Both the position numbers and the translations under genes were made by a program. From Rothia amarae (GTDB lineage: Bacteria; Actinomycetota; Actinomycetes; Actinomycetales; Micrococcaceae), in contig NZ_CP061538.1 in assembly GCF_014705945.2 (NCBI RefSeq), forward strand, positions 2,294,001 to 2,358,000: DNA of 64,000 bases, given 5' to 3'. Within the stretch, counting starts at the first letter, position 1. Every line of letters begins with the position of its first letter. Shown here piece after piece: positions 56,151 through 63,949 of the stretch. Below the pieces are notes generated by a model. That model was not told where the DNA came from and made no database searches. It saw nothing but the letters and a program-made list of their open reading frames with translations.

Positions 56151-58292
56151 CTAGCTCTCGCCGTCTTGATTCTTTGCAGTTCGGGAAATAAACATACCTG
56201 TCAGGGTTCCAATGATGAGGGCTACTACCAGGAGCAAAAGGATGGGCCACCACGGCAGAGACTTATTAAGATTCACTACCGCAGAAGCATTATTGGCAGC
56301 ATCTGTTGCCCCCGGCAAGGAAGAACCGTTAGTGGGATCAAAACGCCCCTCAGCGTTCTTAGAACCCTGAGCATTCAAGACGCTGGATTTGAGCTGCTGG
56401 TTGGGTTCTTTCTGCACTCGAGGATCTTCAGCCTTGATAGAGCTCGCTTGGATCCAGGTAGGGTTCTGATCCAAGGCGGATTCAGTAGCCTCAGGTTTCT
56501 TCTCCTGCTTGATGAGAGGAACAGTTTTGACCACCGGTGTATTAGAGCGTTCTAAAACTGCCGGTTCGCTACTGTTCTCTGGTGCTGGCTCTGCTGTTTC
56601 CACAGGTTTCGCTGCTGAAGCGGAGGCGGTAGGAGATGGCTGAGCAGGTTCACTCGTTTCTGCAGGGGTATCAGCAGTAGGTTGCGCGCTTGCCGTAGGC
56701 ACTGGCTGATCAGATACAGGGGAGGAAGTGGGCTCAGGTACTGGTGCAGAGGTAGTCTCTACCGGTGAAGGCTGAGGGGTGACCGGATCAGTAGGCGTAC
56801 TGGTGGTAGGTGGCGTGAGCACAGGTGCAGTCACCGTAAAAACCTTTTGCGCCAGCAGGCGACCCCTAAATTCGGCCGGAACGTTAGAATCGTTCGGTAC
56901 TACTGCTTGCAAAGTGTAGCTACCAGCTTCTAAGGAAGCGGTATCGGTCAAAGCAACAGCGTCAAAAGAGCTCCACAAGTTATCTCCAGATGGGCCAGAT
57001 AGTTCAATGGGCTCATCCGTGATTACTTTTCCATCCTGCACCAGTTGAAGAGTAACCGGATAATTAGCGTAAGAGGGAGCGAACTTTGTACCAGAAATAC
57101 TGACTGTTTGGTTATCACCGGCAACAATGGAATCTACCGAAGTGCTCAATTCAGCAGCTGATTCACCCAAGATCCCCAAAGTATCTGCAACAGAAATTTT
57201 ATTCTTCGCATCTTCAGCCGTAATTTTGACCGAAGCACTGCTCATATAGGGGCTGGTGATGACGTAGGCTTTGAAAGCTCCAGTCGCATCTGTTTGCACC
57301 GTGAGTGTATCTTGTGCTCCAGATAAATCATCGGTGCTGGGCGTGCCGTTATCTACCCAGGGTGTGAAAGTAACACCAGGAATTTTCTGCCCGGTTTCAT
57401 TCAGCGCGCTGATAGTCACGGTGGAATTTGGCTCGTACCCACCACCAGCGATAGGCATGACATAACCGGCGGCAGTGACCGGGTACTGTGCAAGAATTTG
57501 CGGGTTGTAGTCCTTATCCACGTCGGCAATGTAAACAGTATGAGAGGTATCAATCACCGGCTGACCGTTGTTTTGCACCGGCTTATTCTGCTCATCAAGG
57601 AAAGCGATGTGAAGGGCGTATTTACCGTTTTTCTGGTTCTGGGGGATCTCGCATTTGAACGTAACTGAAGGTGTTTGACCATCTACCGTACAAGGTAGAG
57701 CATCTTCCTTGGCTCCGTTAGGAGAAATAAGACTCACGGCGATGTGTTGCTTTTCAGGGATACCGGAAATTTCCCCCTGATATGTTTGCCCGGGGCGGGC
57801 CGCAGTAGCAGCTACCAGTTGCACAGGCGATACTGCAGTAGGGCTTGGAGTGGGAGAGTTTCTCGGTACTACGGGAGCACTTGTCTTGTTCTGCTGAGGG
57901 GTGGAGGATGAGACAGTCGGTGTAGCGCTGGGCGAGGCCGGAGTGGTAGAGGACGATGGTGAGGCAGCGGCTGCCGAGCTAGCAGGTGCCTTTGATGCTT
58001 TCTCTAAGGTAGAGGTCGGTGTTGGTGAGCTTGGAACAGCAGCGGGGCTCGGCGTTGGAGCTTCGCTTGCTGTAGTTGAACTTGTAGCGGTAGTAGCTGC
58101 TGCATTTGCCGGTGTTGGGCTGGGCTGAGCAGTTTCGGATGCTGAAGCGTTTGGGCTAGCAGAAGTACTTGCGGAGGGGGAAGCACTAGTGGAGGGAGCC
58201 GCCATAGCTGACGGTGCGCCCACAGCCAGTAAGAGAGCAAGGGAGGCGGTGCCGGTGTTAATAACGAAGCGGGGGCGTGAGTGTGATGTCAT
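56151..58292 (-). CDS. Pro/Ser/Thr-rich secreted protein with C-terminal membrane anchor
   Basis: 713 aa. Signal peptide (residues 1-33, APSAMA), a low-complexity S/T/A/P stretch (about 34-155), an Ig-like or beta-sandwich region (about 165-505, with GAYKAYV-like strands and EPNSTVTISALNETG), a second low-complexity stretch (510-640) and one C-terminal helix (WWPILLLLVVALIIGTLTG) with a short tail. There is no LPXTG. It occupies the operon position between the RDD protein and the ATPase. It may reach across the wall as an analogue of T7SS surface components, but it does not look like EccB or MycP. Confidence 0.72.
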   Translation of the reverse strand: MTSHSRPRFVINTGTASLALLLAVGAPSAMAAPSTSASPSASTSASPNASASETAQPSPTPANAAATTATSSTTASEAPTPSPAAVPSSPTPTSTLEKASKAPASSAAAASPSSSTTPASPSATPTVSSSTPQQNKTSAPVVPRNSPTPSPTAVSPVQLVAATAARPGQTYQGEISGIPEKQHIAVSLISPNGAKEDALPCTVDGQTPSVTFKCEIPQNQKNGKYALHIAFLDEQNKPVQNNGQPVIDTSHTVYIADVDKDYNPQILAQYPVTAAGYVMPIAGGGYEPNSTVTISALNETGQKIPGVTFTPWVDNGTPSTDDLSGAQDTLTVQTDATGAFKAYVITSPYMSSASVKITAEDAKNKISVADTLGILGESAAELSTSVDSIVAGDNQTVSISGTKFAPSYANYPVTLQLVQDGKVITDEPIELSGPSGDNLWSSFDAVALTDTASLEAGSYTLQAVVPNDSNVPAEFRGRLLAQKVFTVTAPVLTPPTTSTPTDPVTPQPSPVETTSAPVPEPTSSPVSDQPVPTASAQPTADTPAETSEPAQPSPTASASAAKPVETAEPAPENSSEPAVLERSNTPVVKTVPLIKQEKKPEATESALDQNPTWIQASSIKAEDPRVQKEPNQQLKSSVLNAQGSKNAEGRFDPTNGSSLPGATDAANNASAVVNLNKSLPWWPILLLLVVALIIGTLTGMFISRTAKNQDGES

Positions 58293-58326
58293 GGTGTCCT
58301 CTAAGAATATTTTCGGTGCGGGGTGA

Positions 58327-60144
58327 TTATTTAGCGTATTTTTCGATGCTGTTGGAGTGCGTTTTGACGATGGCCATATCCTGGTTTGCTAGTAGAGGGC
58401 TGACCCCGGAGATAGAACTTACTTGTGAAGAAGTGACATACACATTCCCTAAGGTGCTCTCTCCCAAAGCGCCCTCCCCGATTACTGAGATAGGTTTTGT
58501 CTCTTGAGCTAGGAGGTCAACGGTTGCTTTGCCTGATTCGACGTCGAAAAGATATCCAGCGTACATCGCTGTAGTCCCGTCAGGGCCCCAGGTGAGTTCG
58601 GGGTACGCGCTGATTCGCTCTCGTGTGGTTTCGATGTAAGAAAGTAGGTTACCGGTGTCTGCGGCATAGAAAGCAATGACTACTGGGGTGGAATCAGCAG
58701 TACTGTCAGGATAAGGAGACCACAGCGCAACCGTTCGTTGGTCCCCTGTAGAGACAATCCCTGCAAAAGGTAGGGAATCCTTGGGCGAGCTCAATGGATA
58801 AGCTGAGATTTCTTGCCCATCTTTACCAGTGAGTTTGATGTCTCCAGCAGAGGTGTAGCTGAGTAGATTCTCTCCGCTGACTGACCCGGGGATAAACCCT
58901 GCTGGCACGGTCATTTCTTGAAAACCTTTTTCTGTGAAACGCCATGCCTTGTATTGGTCTTTCGCTTTATCCTTGGAAGCGAAAAGCAGTTCAGATCCTG
59001 CCGCATAAGGTTGCGCTCCGGCGGGAATCTTGTCGCTAAAAGGCTCTTTTTTACCGGTGGAGTTTTTCCACCCATAGGCGGTATCGCCAATAGACCAATA
59101 GATTCCCGGTTGCCCACCATAAGTAGTTTGAGCTGAAACTTCTACAGATTCTTTGAGAGGAACTTTCGTCATCTCTTTACCGGTCTCTGTAGAGAGGATG
59201 CTCAGCGTGCGGTTATCGAAGCTAAAGACGTTTTGCGAAGTGGAAAATACTTTTGCTTGAGGACTCACTGAGTATTTCCATTCAGCCTCGGTCGAGTATC
59301 CAGGAAATCCCTGTCCGTTGTAACCACTGATCGGTAGCTTCTGGGACAGCGATGAGGCGAGGACTTCGTGTTCATCGTGCGGAGTGGGCATCTGTGGGTT
59401 CAGAGCATGAGCGGCAAAGACCACCGCGGCAATAGTGCCTACGGCGGTGAGAAGGGTCAGCAGTCCCTGCCCCGCAGCTTTCCAGTGCCCTGCTCGGCGG
59501 CGCTTTTTAGCTACTTCTTGGTGGTTCGATTCTGTCATGCGCGCAGCGGTCAACGGTTTTACCGTGGGTGGTTCTTGGTAAGCGGCAGACCAGGCTGGGG
59601 CAACAGGGGGATATATGGCAGAAGGACCCGGAGAAGGAGCCGCCCACTCTTCGGGATAGGCAGGATAGAACTTTTTCTCTACGTTCAGTGGGTCTTTACC
59701 TGAACGGATATCAAGCACGCGGGTGTTGCCTGAACGGTGAGGCCAGGATTCTGATTCCGGTTGTTTCCGGTTCTTGAGTAGCATTCGCAAGGGGGCGATG
59801 CCTAATCCGAGTAAACCTATGAAGAAAGAGAACCCTCGGGCGTAAGCATCGGAGAAATCGCCTGGTTTCAATGATTCGGCTCGTAGTGTGCGGATGCCAA
59901 GTAAGCGTTTGCCGACTGTTTGGCCGGTGGAAGCGTTTTGCGCTGCAAGAATCAGAGTATAGGCAAGAGTAATCAACCCCACGGCGGAAAGAGTCAACCA
60001 ACCTACTAATGGCAGGGGTTTGAAAAGATGCGCCTGAATAAACCATAGAGATACCCCTGCTGGTATGAGAATAATCAGCAGGTCAATCAAATATGCCGCG
60101 CATCTTTTGAATGAGGAGGCAGGCGCAAGCTGCGTATGGTTCAT
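58327..60144 (-). CDS. RDD-family membrane protein with large extracytoplasmic domain
   Basis: 605 aa. The N-terminal RDD domain has its typical helices (FKRCAAYLIDLLIILIPAG and TGQTVGKRLLGIRTL), then a Pro-rich cytosolic linker (about 165-210), another membrane helix (about 225-250), and an outer domain of about 350 residues with repeated beta strands, perhaps a propeller. RDD proteins often accompany WXG100/FtsK gene clusters in actinobacteria. It is the first gene after the hairpin that follows the Esx gene. Confidence 0.75.
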   Translation of the reverse strand: MNHTQLAPASSFKRCAAYLIDLLIILIPAGVSLWFIQAHLFKPLPLVGWLTLSAVGLITLAYTLILAAQNASTGQTVGKRLLGIRTLRAESLKPGDFSDAYARGFSFFIGLLGLGIAPLRMLLKNRKQPESESWPHRSGNTRVLDIRSGKDPLNVEKKFYPAYPEEWAAPSPGPSAIYPPVAPAWSAAYQEPPTVKPLTAARMTESNHQEVAKKRRRAGHWKAAGQGLLTLLTAVGTIAAVVFAAHALNPQMPTPHDEHEVLASSLSQKLPISGYNGQGFPGYSTEAEWKYSVSPQAKVFSTSQNVFSFDNRTLSILSTETGKEMTKVPLKESVEVSAQTTYGGQPGIYWSIGDTAYGWKNSTGKKEPFSDKIPAGAQPYAAGSELLFASKDKAKDQYKAWRFTEKGFQEMTVPAGFIPGSVSGENLLSYTSAGDIKLTGKDGQEISAYPLSSPKDSLPFAGIVSTGDQRTVALWSPYPDSTADSTPVVIAFYAADTGNLLSYIETTRERISAYPELTWGPDGTTAMYAGYLFDVESGKATVDLLAQETKPISVIGEGALGESTLGNVYVTSSQVSSISGVSPLLANQDMAIVKTHSNSIEKYAK

Positions 60145-60208
60145 GAGGGGTGTGGATGCCTTCGGAAGGTGCGTGAGTGAAGAGGTGAGCGAGTGGTGAG
60201 GATGAATC

Positions 60209-60247
60209 AGTTGGTGAAGATGCGGGTATTTTGCATCTTCACCAACT
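60209..60247 (-). terminator. Hairpin between the esx gene and the rest of the operon
   Basis: A perfect 15-bp stem (60209-60223 with 60233-60247) with a 9-base loop. No T-run follows in the minus direction, but GTTTT follows in the plus direction. It could be a 3'-end stabiliser or attenuator that gives more esx than downstream message. Confidence 0.6.
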
Positions 60248-60291
60248 GTTTTAAACCTTGCGAGATTTAAAGGACTGAGCGCAGAGGAAGT

Positions 60292-60570
60292 TTATGCGCC
60301 GTCAGCTGCCTTGAAACGCTCGATAGTGTTCTTAAGGTCCTGCTGGAAAGCCTGCAGCGAAGGGATGAGCTGCTGTGCTTTGGTGTTGAAGTCCTGGTAG
60401 TTGGTGCCGAAAGCGCCACTGGATACCTCGGTGGAGAATCCGCCGTCAGGGGAGGTGAGGTTGTTGATGCGGTTCAGCAGGTTGGAGAGGGAGGTTTCGA
60501 AGTCGGATGCTGCGGTTTGCAGGTTGGTTGCTTCGGTTTCCATGGCTGCGTAGTCAATTTTGATAGGCAT
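60292..60570 (-). CDS. Esx/WXG100-like protein, first gene of the T7SS operon
   Basis: 92 aa from the ATG at 60570, which has GAAAGAG upstream; the frame is open to 60597. Two helices with a Gly-rich turn (SPDGGFSTEVSSGAFGTN) where WXG would normally stand, and the C-terminus IERFKAADGA, the signature found throughout the island. It is the founding secreted substrate or structural partner of the system, judged from its position upstream of the RDD, surface and ATPase genes. A hairpin separates it from them. Confidence 0.82.
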   Translation of the reverse strand: MPIKIDYAAMETEATNLQTAASDFETSLSNLLNRINNLTSPDGGFSTEVSSGAFGTNYQDFNTKAQQLIPSLQAFQQDLKNTIERFKAADGA

Positions 60571-61066
60571 GTGTGTTGCTCTTTCTATAAGGTGCAAGTT
60601 TTCTCGTTGAGATCGCCGTTAGCGACGATCTCAACAAGGTGGTTACCGTTCGTACGCGTCTTAGGGGACGGGCACAGAGTTACCCTAACAATTTGAGCAA
60701 GTGTATTGACTGATTAACAGGAATATTTCTGTTCTATTTCTAACCTTTCAAGGAACTTTTCCACAAAAATAAATGCTTCTTGAAAGAGGGAAAATTGTTT
60801 AGACTAGTCAGCGCAAAATAGAACCGTCTTGAAGAGCGAGTATGAAAATTTTGAGCTTGGGAACTCTAAAAAATAAGACAAATTGTTACGCGTAAATATT
60901 AATATGTCCAAGCTCTTTGAATACGAGATCCTCGGAAGGTTCGTCTGACTGCATCGCTAATTACTACACGTTGCACAAGTTGCAGAGGGCGCTTGCTAAG
61001 GCAAGAGCTATGGATTATTTCCGGACAAATCGGGAAACTATCCCATGCTCCCTTAACAAGGTAGTT
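60571..61066. promoter_or_regulatory. Upstream region of the T7SS operon
   Basis: About 495 bases without a supported gene. Near the esx start is an inverted repeat (60607-60615 TTGAGATCG with 60626-60634 CGATCTCAA), in the likely 5' leader. The T7SS promoter must be in this region, but I could not place its boxes with confidence. Confidence 0.5.
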
Positions 61067-61378
61067 TCAGTGCTCCGCTTCGCCCAGTTTTGATCTGCCG
61101 CCGCTCCATTTAATAGGTTGAAAATCTATTTCTTGAGGCGATCTCTCTAGAATTTCCGATGGAGGATAACCTAGGGCGGTTGAAATATCAGCAAGACGCT
61201 CGACGGTAAGGCTGATGCGTCCCCATTCGGCTCGCACAATAGTATTTCTGCTGAGACCCGTTTTTTCTGCTAGTGCCTCTTGAGATAAGTGTTTCTCAAG
61301 GCGTAATTCTCTAATGTTTGCGCCTATGGTCCGTCGAATGGCTTCCCAGTGCGTCGGTTCGTTTTTCTTCGCCTTCAT
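61067..61378 (-). CDS. XRE-family transcriptional regulator
   Basis: 103 aa with a clean HTH of the XRE/Cro type (GANIRELRLEKHLSQEALAEKTGLSRNTIVRAEWG), then a short C-terminal tail. It is the size of phage-type repressors. It lies divergent from the 181-aa membrane protein, with a palindrome at 61410-61431 between the two starts that probably serves as its operator. It might control the neighbour and itself; a role for T7SS is not shown. Confidence 0.8.
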   Translation of the reverse strand: MKAKKNEPTHWEAIRRTIGANIRELRLEKHLSQEALAEKTGLSRNTIVRAEWGRISLTVERLADISTALGYPPSEILERSPQEIDFQPIKWSGGRSKLGEAEH

Positions 61379-61409
61379 TGGGTTAAGTAGGCGCGATGTT
61401 ACACTATTT

Positions 61410-61431
61410 GCACATACCTAAATAGGTACAT
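61410..61431. promoter_or_regulatory. Operator-like palindrome
   Basis: GCACATACCTA-AATAGGTACATGC: perfect 6-bp arms (TACCTA with TAGGTA) extended with two mismatches. It lies between the divergent XRE regulator and membrane-protein genes. Confidence 0.6.
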
Positions 61432-61464
61432 GCTAAAGCTATTCACCCATCCCTGAGGAAATCT

Positions 61465-62010
61465 ATGAATATCACCCACGGCCTTCTCGCAGGTTCCATC
61501 TTGGGAGTTCTCACCTCCGCCAAAGACTACAAACAAACCGAACAATTAGAGCAATGGGCGCAGCACCTCGGCGCAAAAGATCGAGATCTCATTCTCAATC
61601 ACGAACCACTACCACCCATCCCCGAGCCAGCAAATCCAGGCGTGTTTATTTTCAAAAAATCTTTTCTCTGGCTTTACGCCGGATTAGCAACCTGGCTTAT
61701 CCCCACCATTTTGCTAAGTTTCATAGGAGCAACAGTCGGAGCAGAAGGCTTTGGTGCGATACTGATAGCTTTTATTGGAGCTTTCATGGCCTTCTCTTTT
61801 TTCTTCTTTGGTCCAGTAGGAATAATTGTGGGTTGCATACTTTTCTGGCGCGAGAAACGAAGGAAGGATCAAGCGCTAGTGCAACACAGCATCAAACAGG
61901 GCTACCGTCAGATTTGGGAAGCAAGAGAAGATGCTCGCACCCAACTTGCAACGGGTCGTAAACCAATTCAGTACCTTGAGGCGATTGGGTTAAATCCTCA
62001 GCATATTTAA
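61465..62010 (+). CDS. Membrane protein with two to three TM helices
   Basis: 181 aa. Charged N-terminal third, then hydrophobic segments from about residues 68-135 (WLIPTILLSFIGATVGAEGF and AFMAFSFFFFGPVGIIVG), and a charged helical C-terminus. Family unknown. The ATG follows CTGAGGAAATCT (a fair ribosome site). Its promoter probably overlaps the XRE operator, so the two may form a small regulated unit such as a phage-type superinfection or stress module; this is a guess. Confidence 0.65.
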   Translation: MNITHGLLAGSILGVLTSAKDYKQTEQLEQWAQHLGAKDRDLILNHEPLPPIPEPANPGVFIFKKSFLWLYAGLATWLIPTILLSFIGATVGAEGFGAILIAFIGAFMAFSFFFFGPVGIIVGCILFWREKRRKDQALVQHSIKQGYRQIWEAREDARTQLATGRKPIQYLEAIGLNPQHI

Positions 62011-62032
62011 ATATCAATAAATTTAGAACCAT

Positions 62033-62064
62033 AAGGATCCATGCTTGTTCAAGCATGGATCCTT
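62033..62064. terminator. Bidirectional terminator hairpin
   Basis: AAGGATCCATGCTT-GTTC-AAGCATGGATCCTT, a perfect 14-bp stem with CTATC afterwards, between two convergent genes. Confidence 0.75.
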
Positions 62065-62403
62065 CTATCTATTGGTGTCATATACATGCAATCCTCGTAA
62101 ACCGATAGTTTTTTCAATGTACGCCAAATCTGAAAGATGGAAGAACCTCTCCCCTCTAAGGTATTGATCGAATACTTTTGCCTGGACTCGTTTTTGCCCC
62201 CTGGCAAGTTCCATCTGACTCATTCCCTTACTGTGCAAAATCATTCTTAACTCAACGATGTACTGGTGTTGCCATTCCGCGGTTTCCCATATTGAAGAAT
62301 CGGGTACACGTTTGTCTGTTACTGGAATCAGATTTGCGTCTATAAATTTGCCAAATTGAGTTGGGACTTCCAGGACATCGCGGGGTTGAAATTGTCTTGG
62401 CAC
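62065..62403 (-). CDS. Small protein with HTH-like region
   Basis: 112 aa, GTG start after AGGAAAAA. Residues about 45-85 (ELRMILHSKGMSQMELARGQKRVQAKVFDQYLRGE) resemble a degenerate XRE-type HTH, and the rest is without a recognised domain. Repeated GACTGCA half-sites and an inverted repeat upstream (62429-62531) could be its operators. It is probably a regulator from a mobile element. Confidence 0.55.
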   Translation of the reverse strand: MPRQFQPRDVLEVPTQFGKFIDANLIPVTDKRVPDSSIWETAEWQHQYIVELRMILHSKGMSQMELARGQKRVQAKVFDQYLRGERFFHLSDLAYIEKTIGLRGLHVYDTNR

Positions 62404-62428
62404 GGCAGATTTTTCCTGACTTCTTATA

Positions 62429-62531
62429 TGCAGTCAACCCGTACTTACAGTGAGACTGCATTGTAGACTGCATTCTTGACTTCTCAAAAAGAGAATACAT
62501 GTTCAGCATGCATTCTGCATTTTGAACATGT
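62429..62531. promoter_or_regulatory. Clustered half-sites and inverted repeat upstream of the HTH-like gene
   Basis: TGCAGTC at 62429-62435, then GACTGCA at 62454-62460 and at 62466-62472, followed by ACATGTTCA (62497-62505) with its complement TGAACATGT (62523-62531). The layout suggests one or two regulator-binding sites. Confidence 0.45.
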
Positions 62532-62611
62532 AGTCAAAATTATGAAACGTCTGTTGGAAATGTTCTGATGAACCCATGGACACTTATCTGCTACCGCACA
62601 CGAGGAATTCT

Positions 62612-62893
62612 TTAAGACAAATCTCTCGGCCCCAACCAGAGCCTCCGATTGAACCCGCGCTCAGTCTTAGCGATCGTCAACGCATCCGGCCACGTCTCGC
62701 CTTTGAGAATGGCTCTAATAGTCATGTGATCGACACCAGTCAGCGCTGCCACCTCTCGCAAGGACATATCGCTGGTAGCTTCTGTCAGATTCAGAACGTA
62801 AATGCGAACGATCTCCACAGCGGTATTATCGGTGGGCATGTTCGGCCAGGAGCTGGTGAGCTCTTTAGGTTTGAGTCTTGGTTTTCTTCCCAC
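62612..62893 (-). CDS. XRE-like HTH protein
   Basis: 93 aa, GTG start. The C-terminal half (SLREVAALTGVDHMTIRAILKG) is a good HTH. It is divergent from the recombinase-like gene, and a 22-bp palindrome lies between the two starts. It may repress that gene. Confidence 0.65.
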   Translation of the reverse strand: MGRKPRLKPKELTSSWPNMPTDNTAVEIVRIYVLNLTEATSDMSLREVAALTGVDHMTIRAILKGETWPDALTIAKTERGFNRRLWLGPRDLS

Positions 62894-62953
62894 CCTGCAA
62901 AGTTTAGTTGGATAAGTGACATTTGGTTGAATTTATACCACTGCCCTCACTAT

Positions 62954-62975
62954 GCTGTAAGTAATTACTTACAGC
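62954..62975. promoter_or_regulatory. 22-bp perfect palindrome
   Basis: GCTGTAAGTAATTACTTACAGC, exactly symmetrical, six to eighteen bases before the TTG start candidates of the recombinase-like gene. Likely operator. Confidence 0.75.
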
Positions 62976-62992
62976 AACTTTTGGATAGCACT

Positions 62993-63949
62993 TTGAAAAC
63001 TGACGAACAACAAGCCATCACCGCGTACACCCCCGCCCGGATACCCCCACAGCAATGGGTAAATATCAGAGAAATGACTATCGAAGCAGTCACACGCTAC
63101 CGGGCACACCACTCCAACTATAAAATTCGTGACCTCATGAATACCGCCTCATCCCTCATATACTGGGCCACGGAAATAGCTTGCCTCCCCTCAGACCTTC
63201 CTGCCATTTTTCATCGAGATGTCATTGCCACTTTTATAGAACACCAATGTAACCATCTCACCAACAACACCAAGGTCACCCGCCGGTCGCTACTCATTCG
63301 CATGTCCGAAGCAATCACGCCTCACCCCCAGAAAGTAACGCGCCTTAAACCCCTCTCGAAAGACCAGCCTTCAGCACCATATAACTCAGCAGAAGTCATG
63401 GACCTGAGAGACTGGGCCATACACCAGAACCACCAACATACACGGATCAACCTTGCAGGAATCCTTGCCCTCTGCCTCGGTGCAGGTTTAAGCACACCCG
63501 ATCTCCTCGACTTACGCGCCCAAGACATTGAACAGGATGAATACGGATACATCGTTCACATAAAACGTGAGGGAGCAAGGCGAGATGTTCCGTTGCTTTA
63601 CCAATGGGAACCCTTGTTATCTCAAGTCCTAGAGCACCGCGACTCCTCCGCCTGGGTAGTTGGCCCCGGAAGAGATGGGCACAACAAAAATTGGGTCTCG
63701 AACTACATCAAACGGCACCATCAACCCTGGAGGAAGTCGTATCCTTCAGTAGCCCGCATGAGACACACCTGGATTTTTCATCACATGGTTTCAGGAACAC
63801 CTTTGGGTCCTATGGCCTATGCTGCAGGGCTTGAAACTTTCCGCACTATTGAGAAACTATTTCCTTTCGTTCCTGAACCATCCCGGGATTCCGTCCGGCA
63901 CGCGTTGAGGCAAGCACCTTACAGCCCATTTACTGTGCCTACCCCCTAA
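62993..63949 (+). CDS. Tyrosine-recombinase-like protein with altered catalytic residues
   Basis: About 318 aa from a TTG at 62993 (another TTG at 62981). The longer frame to 62576 overlaps the opposite-strand HTH gene and is unlikely. The N-terminal half is helical, like the SAM-like core-binding domain; the C-terminal part has LCLGAGLSTPDLLDLRAQDI (box I of phage integrases, but with Ser-Thr where the catalytic Arg is expected) and MRHTWIFHHMVSGTPL (box II-like). At the end FRTIEKLFPF has no Tyr at the nucleophile position. It may be a DNA-binding derivative rather than an active integrase. Confidence 0.6.
   Translation: MKTDEQQAITAYTPARIPPQQWVNIREMTIEAVTRYRAHHSNYKIRDLMNTASSLIYWATEIACLPSDLPAIFHRDVIATFIEHQCNHLTNNTKVTRRSLLIRMSEAITPHPQKVTRLKPLSKDQPSAPYNSAEVMDLRDWAIHQNHQHTRINLAGILALCLGAGLSTPDLLDLRAQDIEQDEYGYIVHIKREGARRDVPLLYQWEPLLSQVLEHRDSSAWVVGPGRDGHNKNWVSNYIKRHHQPWRKSYPSVARMRHTWIFHHMVSGTPLGPMAYAAGLETFRTIEKLFPFVPEPSRDSVRHALRQAPYSPFTVPTP

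Noticed and set aside
56151-58292. Assignment of the 713-aa protein as EccB, mycosin or LPXTG adhesin
   Set aside because: It has no subtilisin triad, no EccB-type single N-terminal TM with repeat fold, and no LPXTG; the single helix is at the C-terminus.
62576-62992. N-terminal extension of the recombinase-like gene to an ATG at 62579
   Set aside because: It overlaps the opposite-strand HTH gene and runs through the 22-bp palindrome; the extension has low-quality composition.
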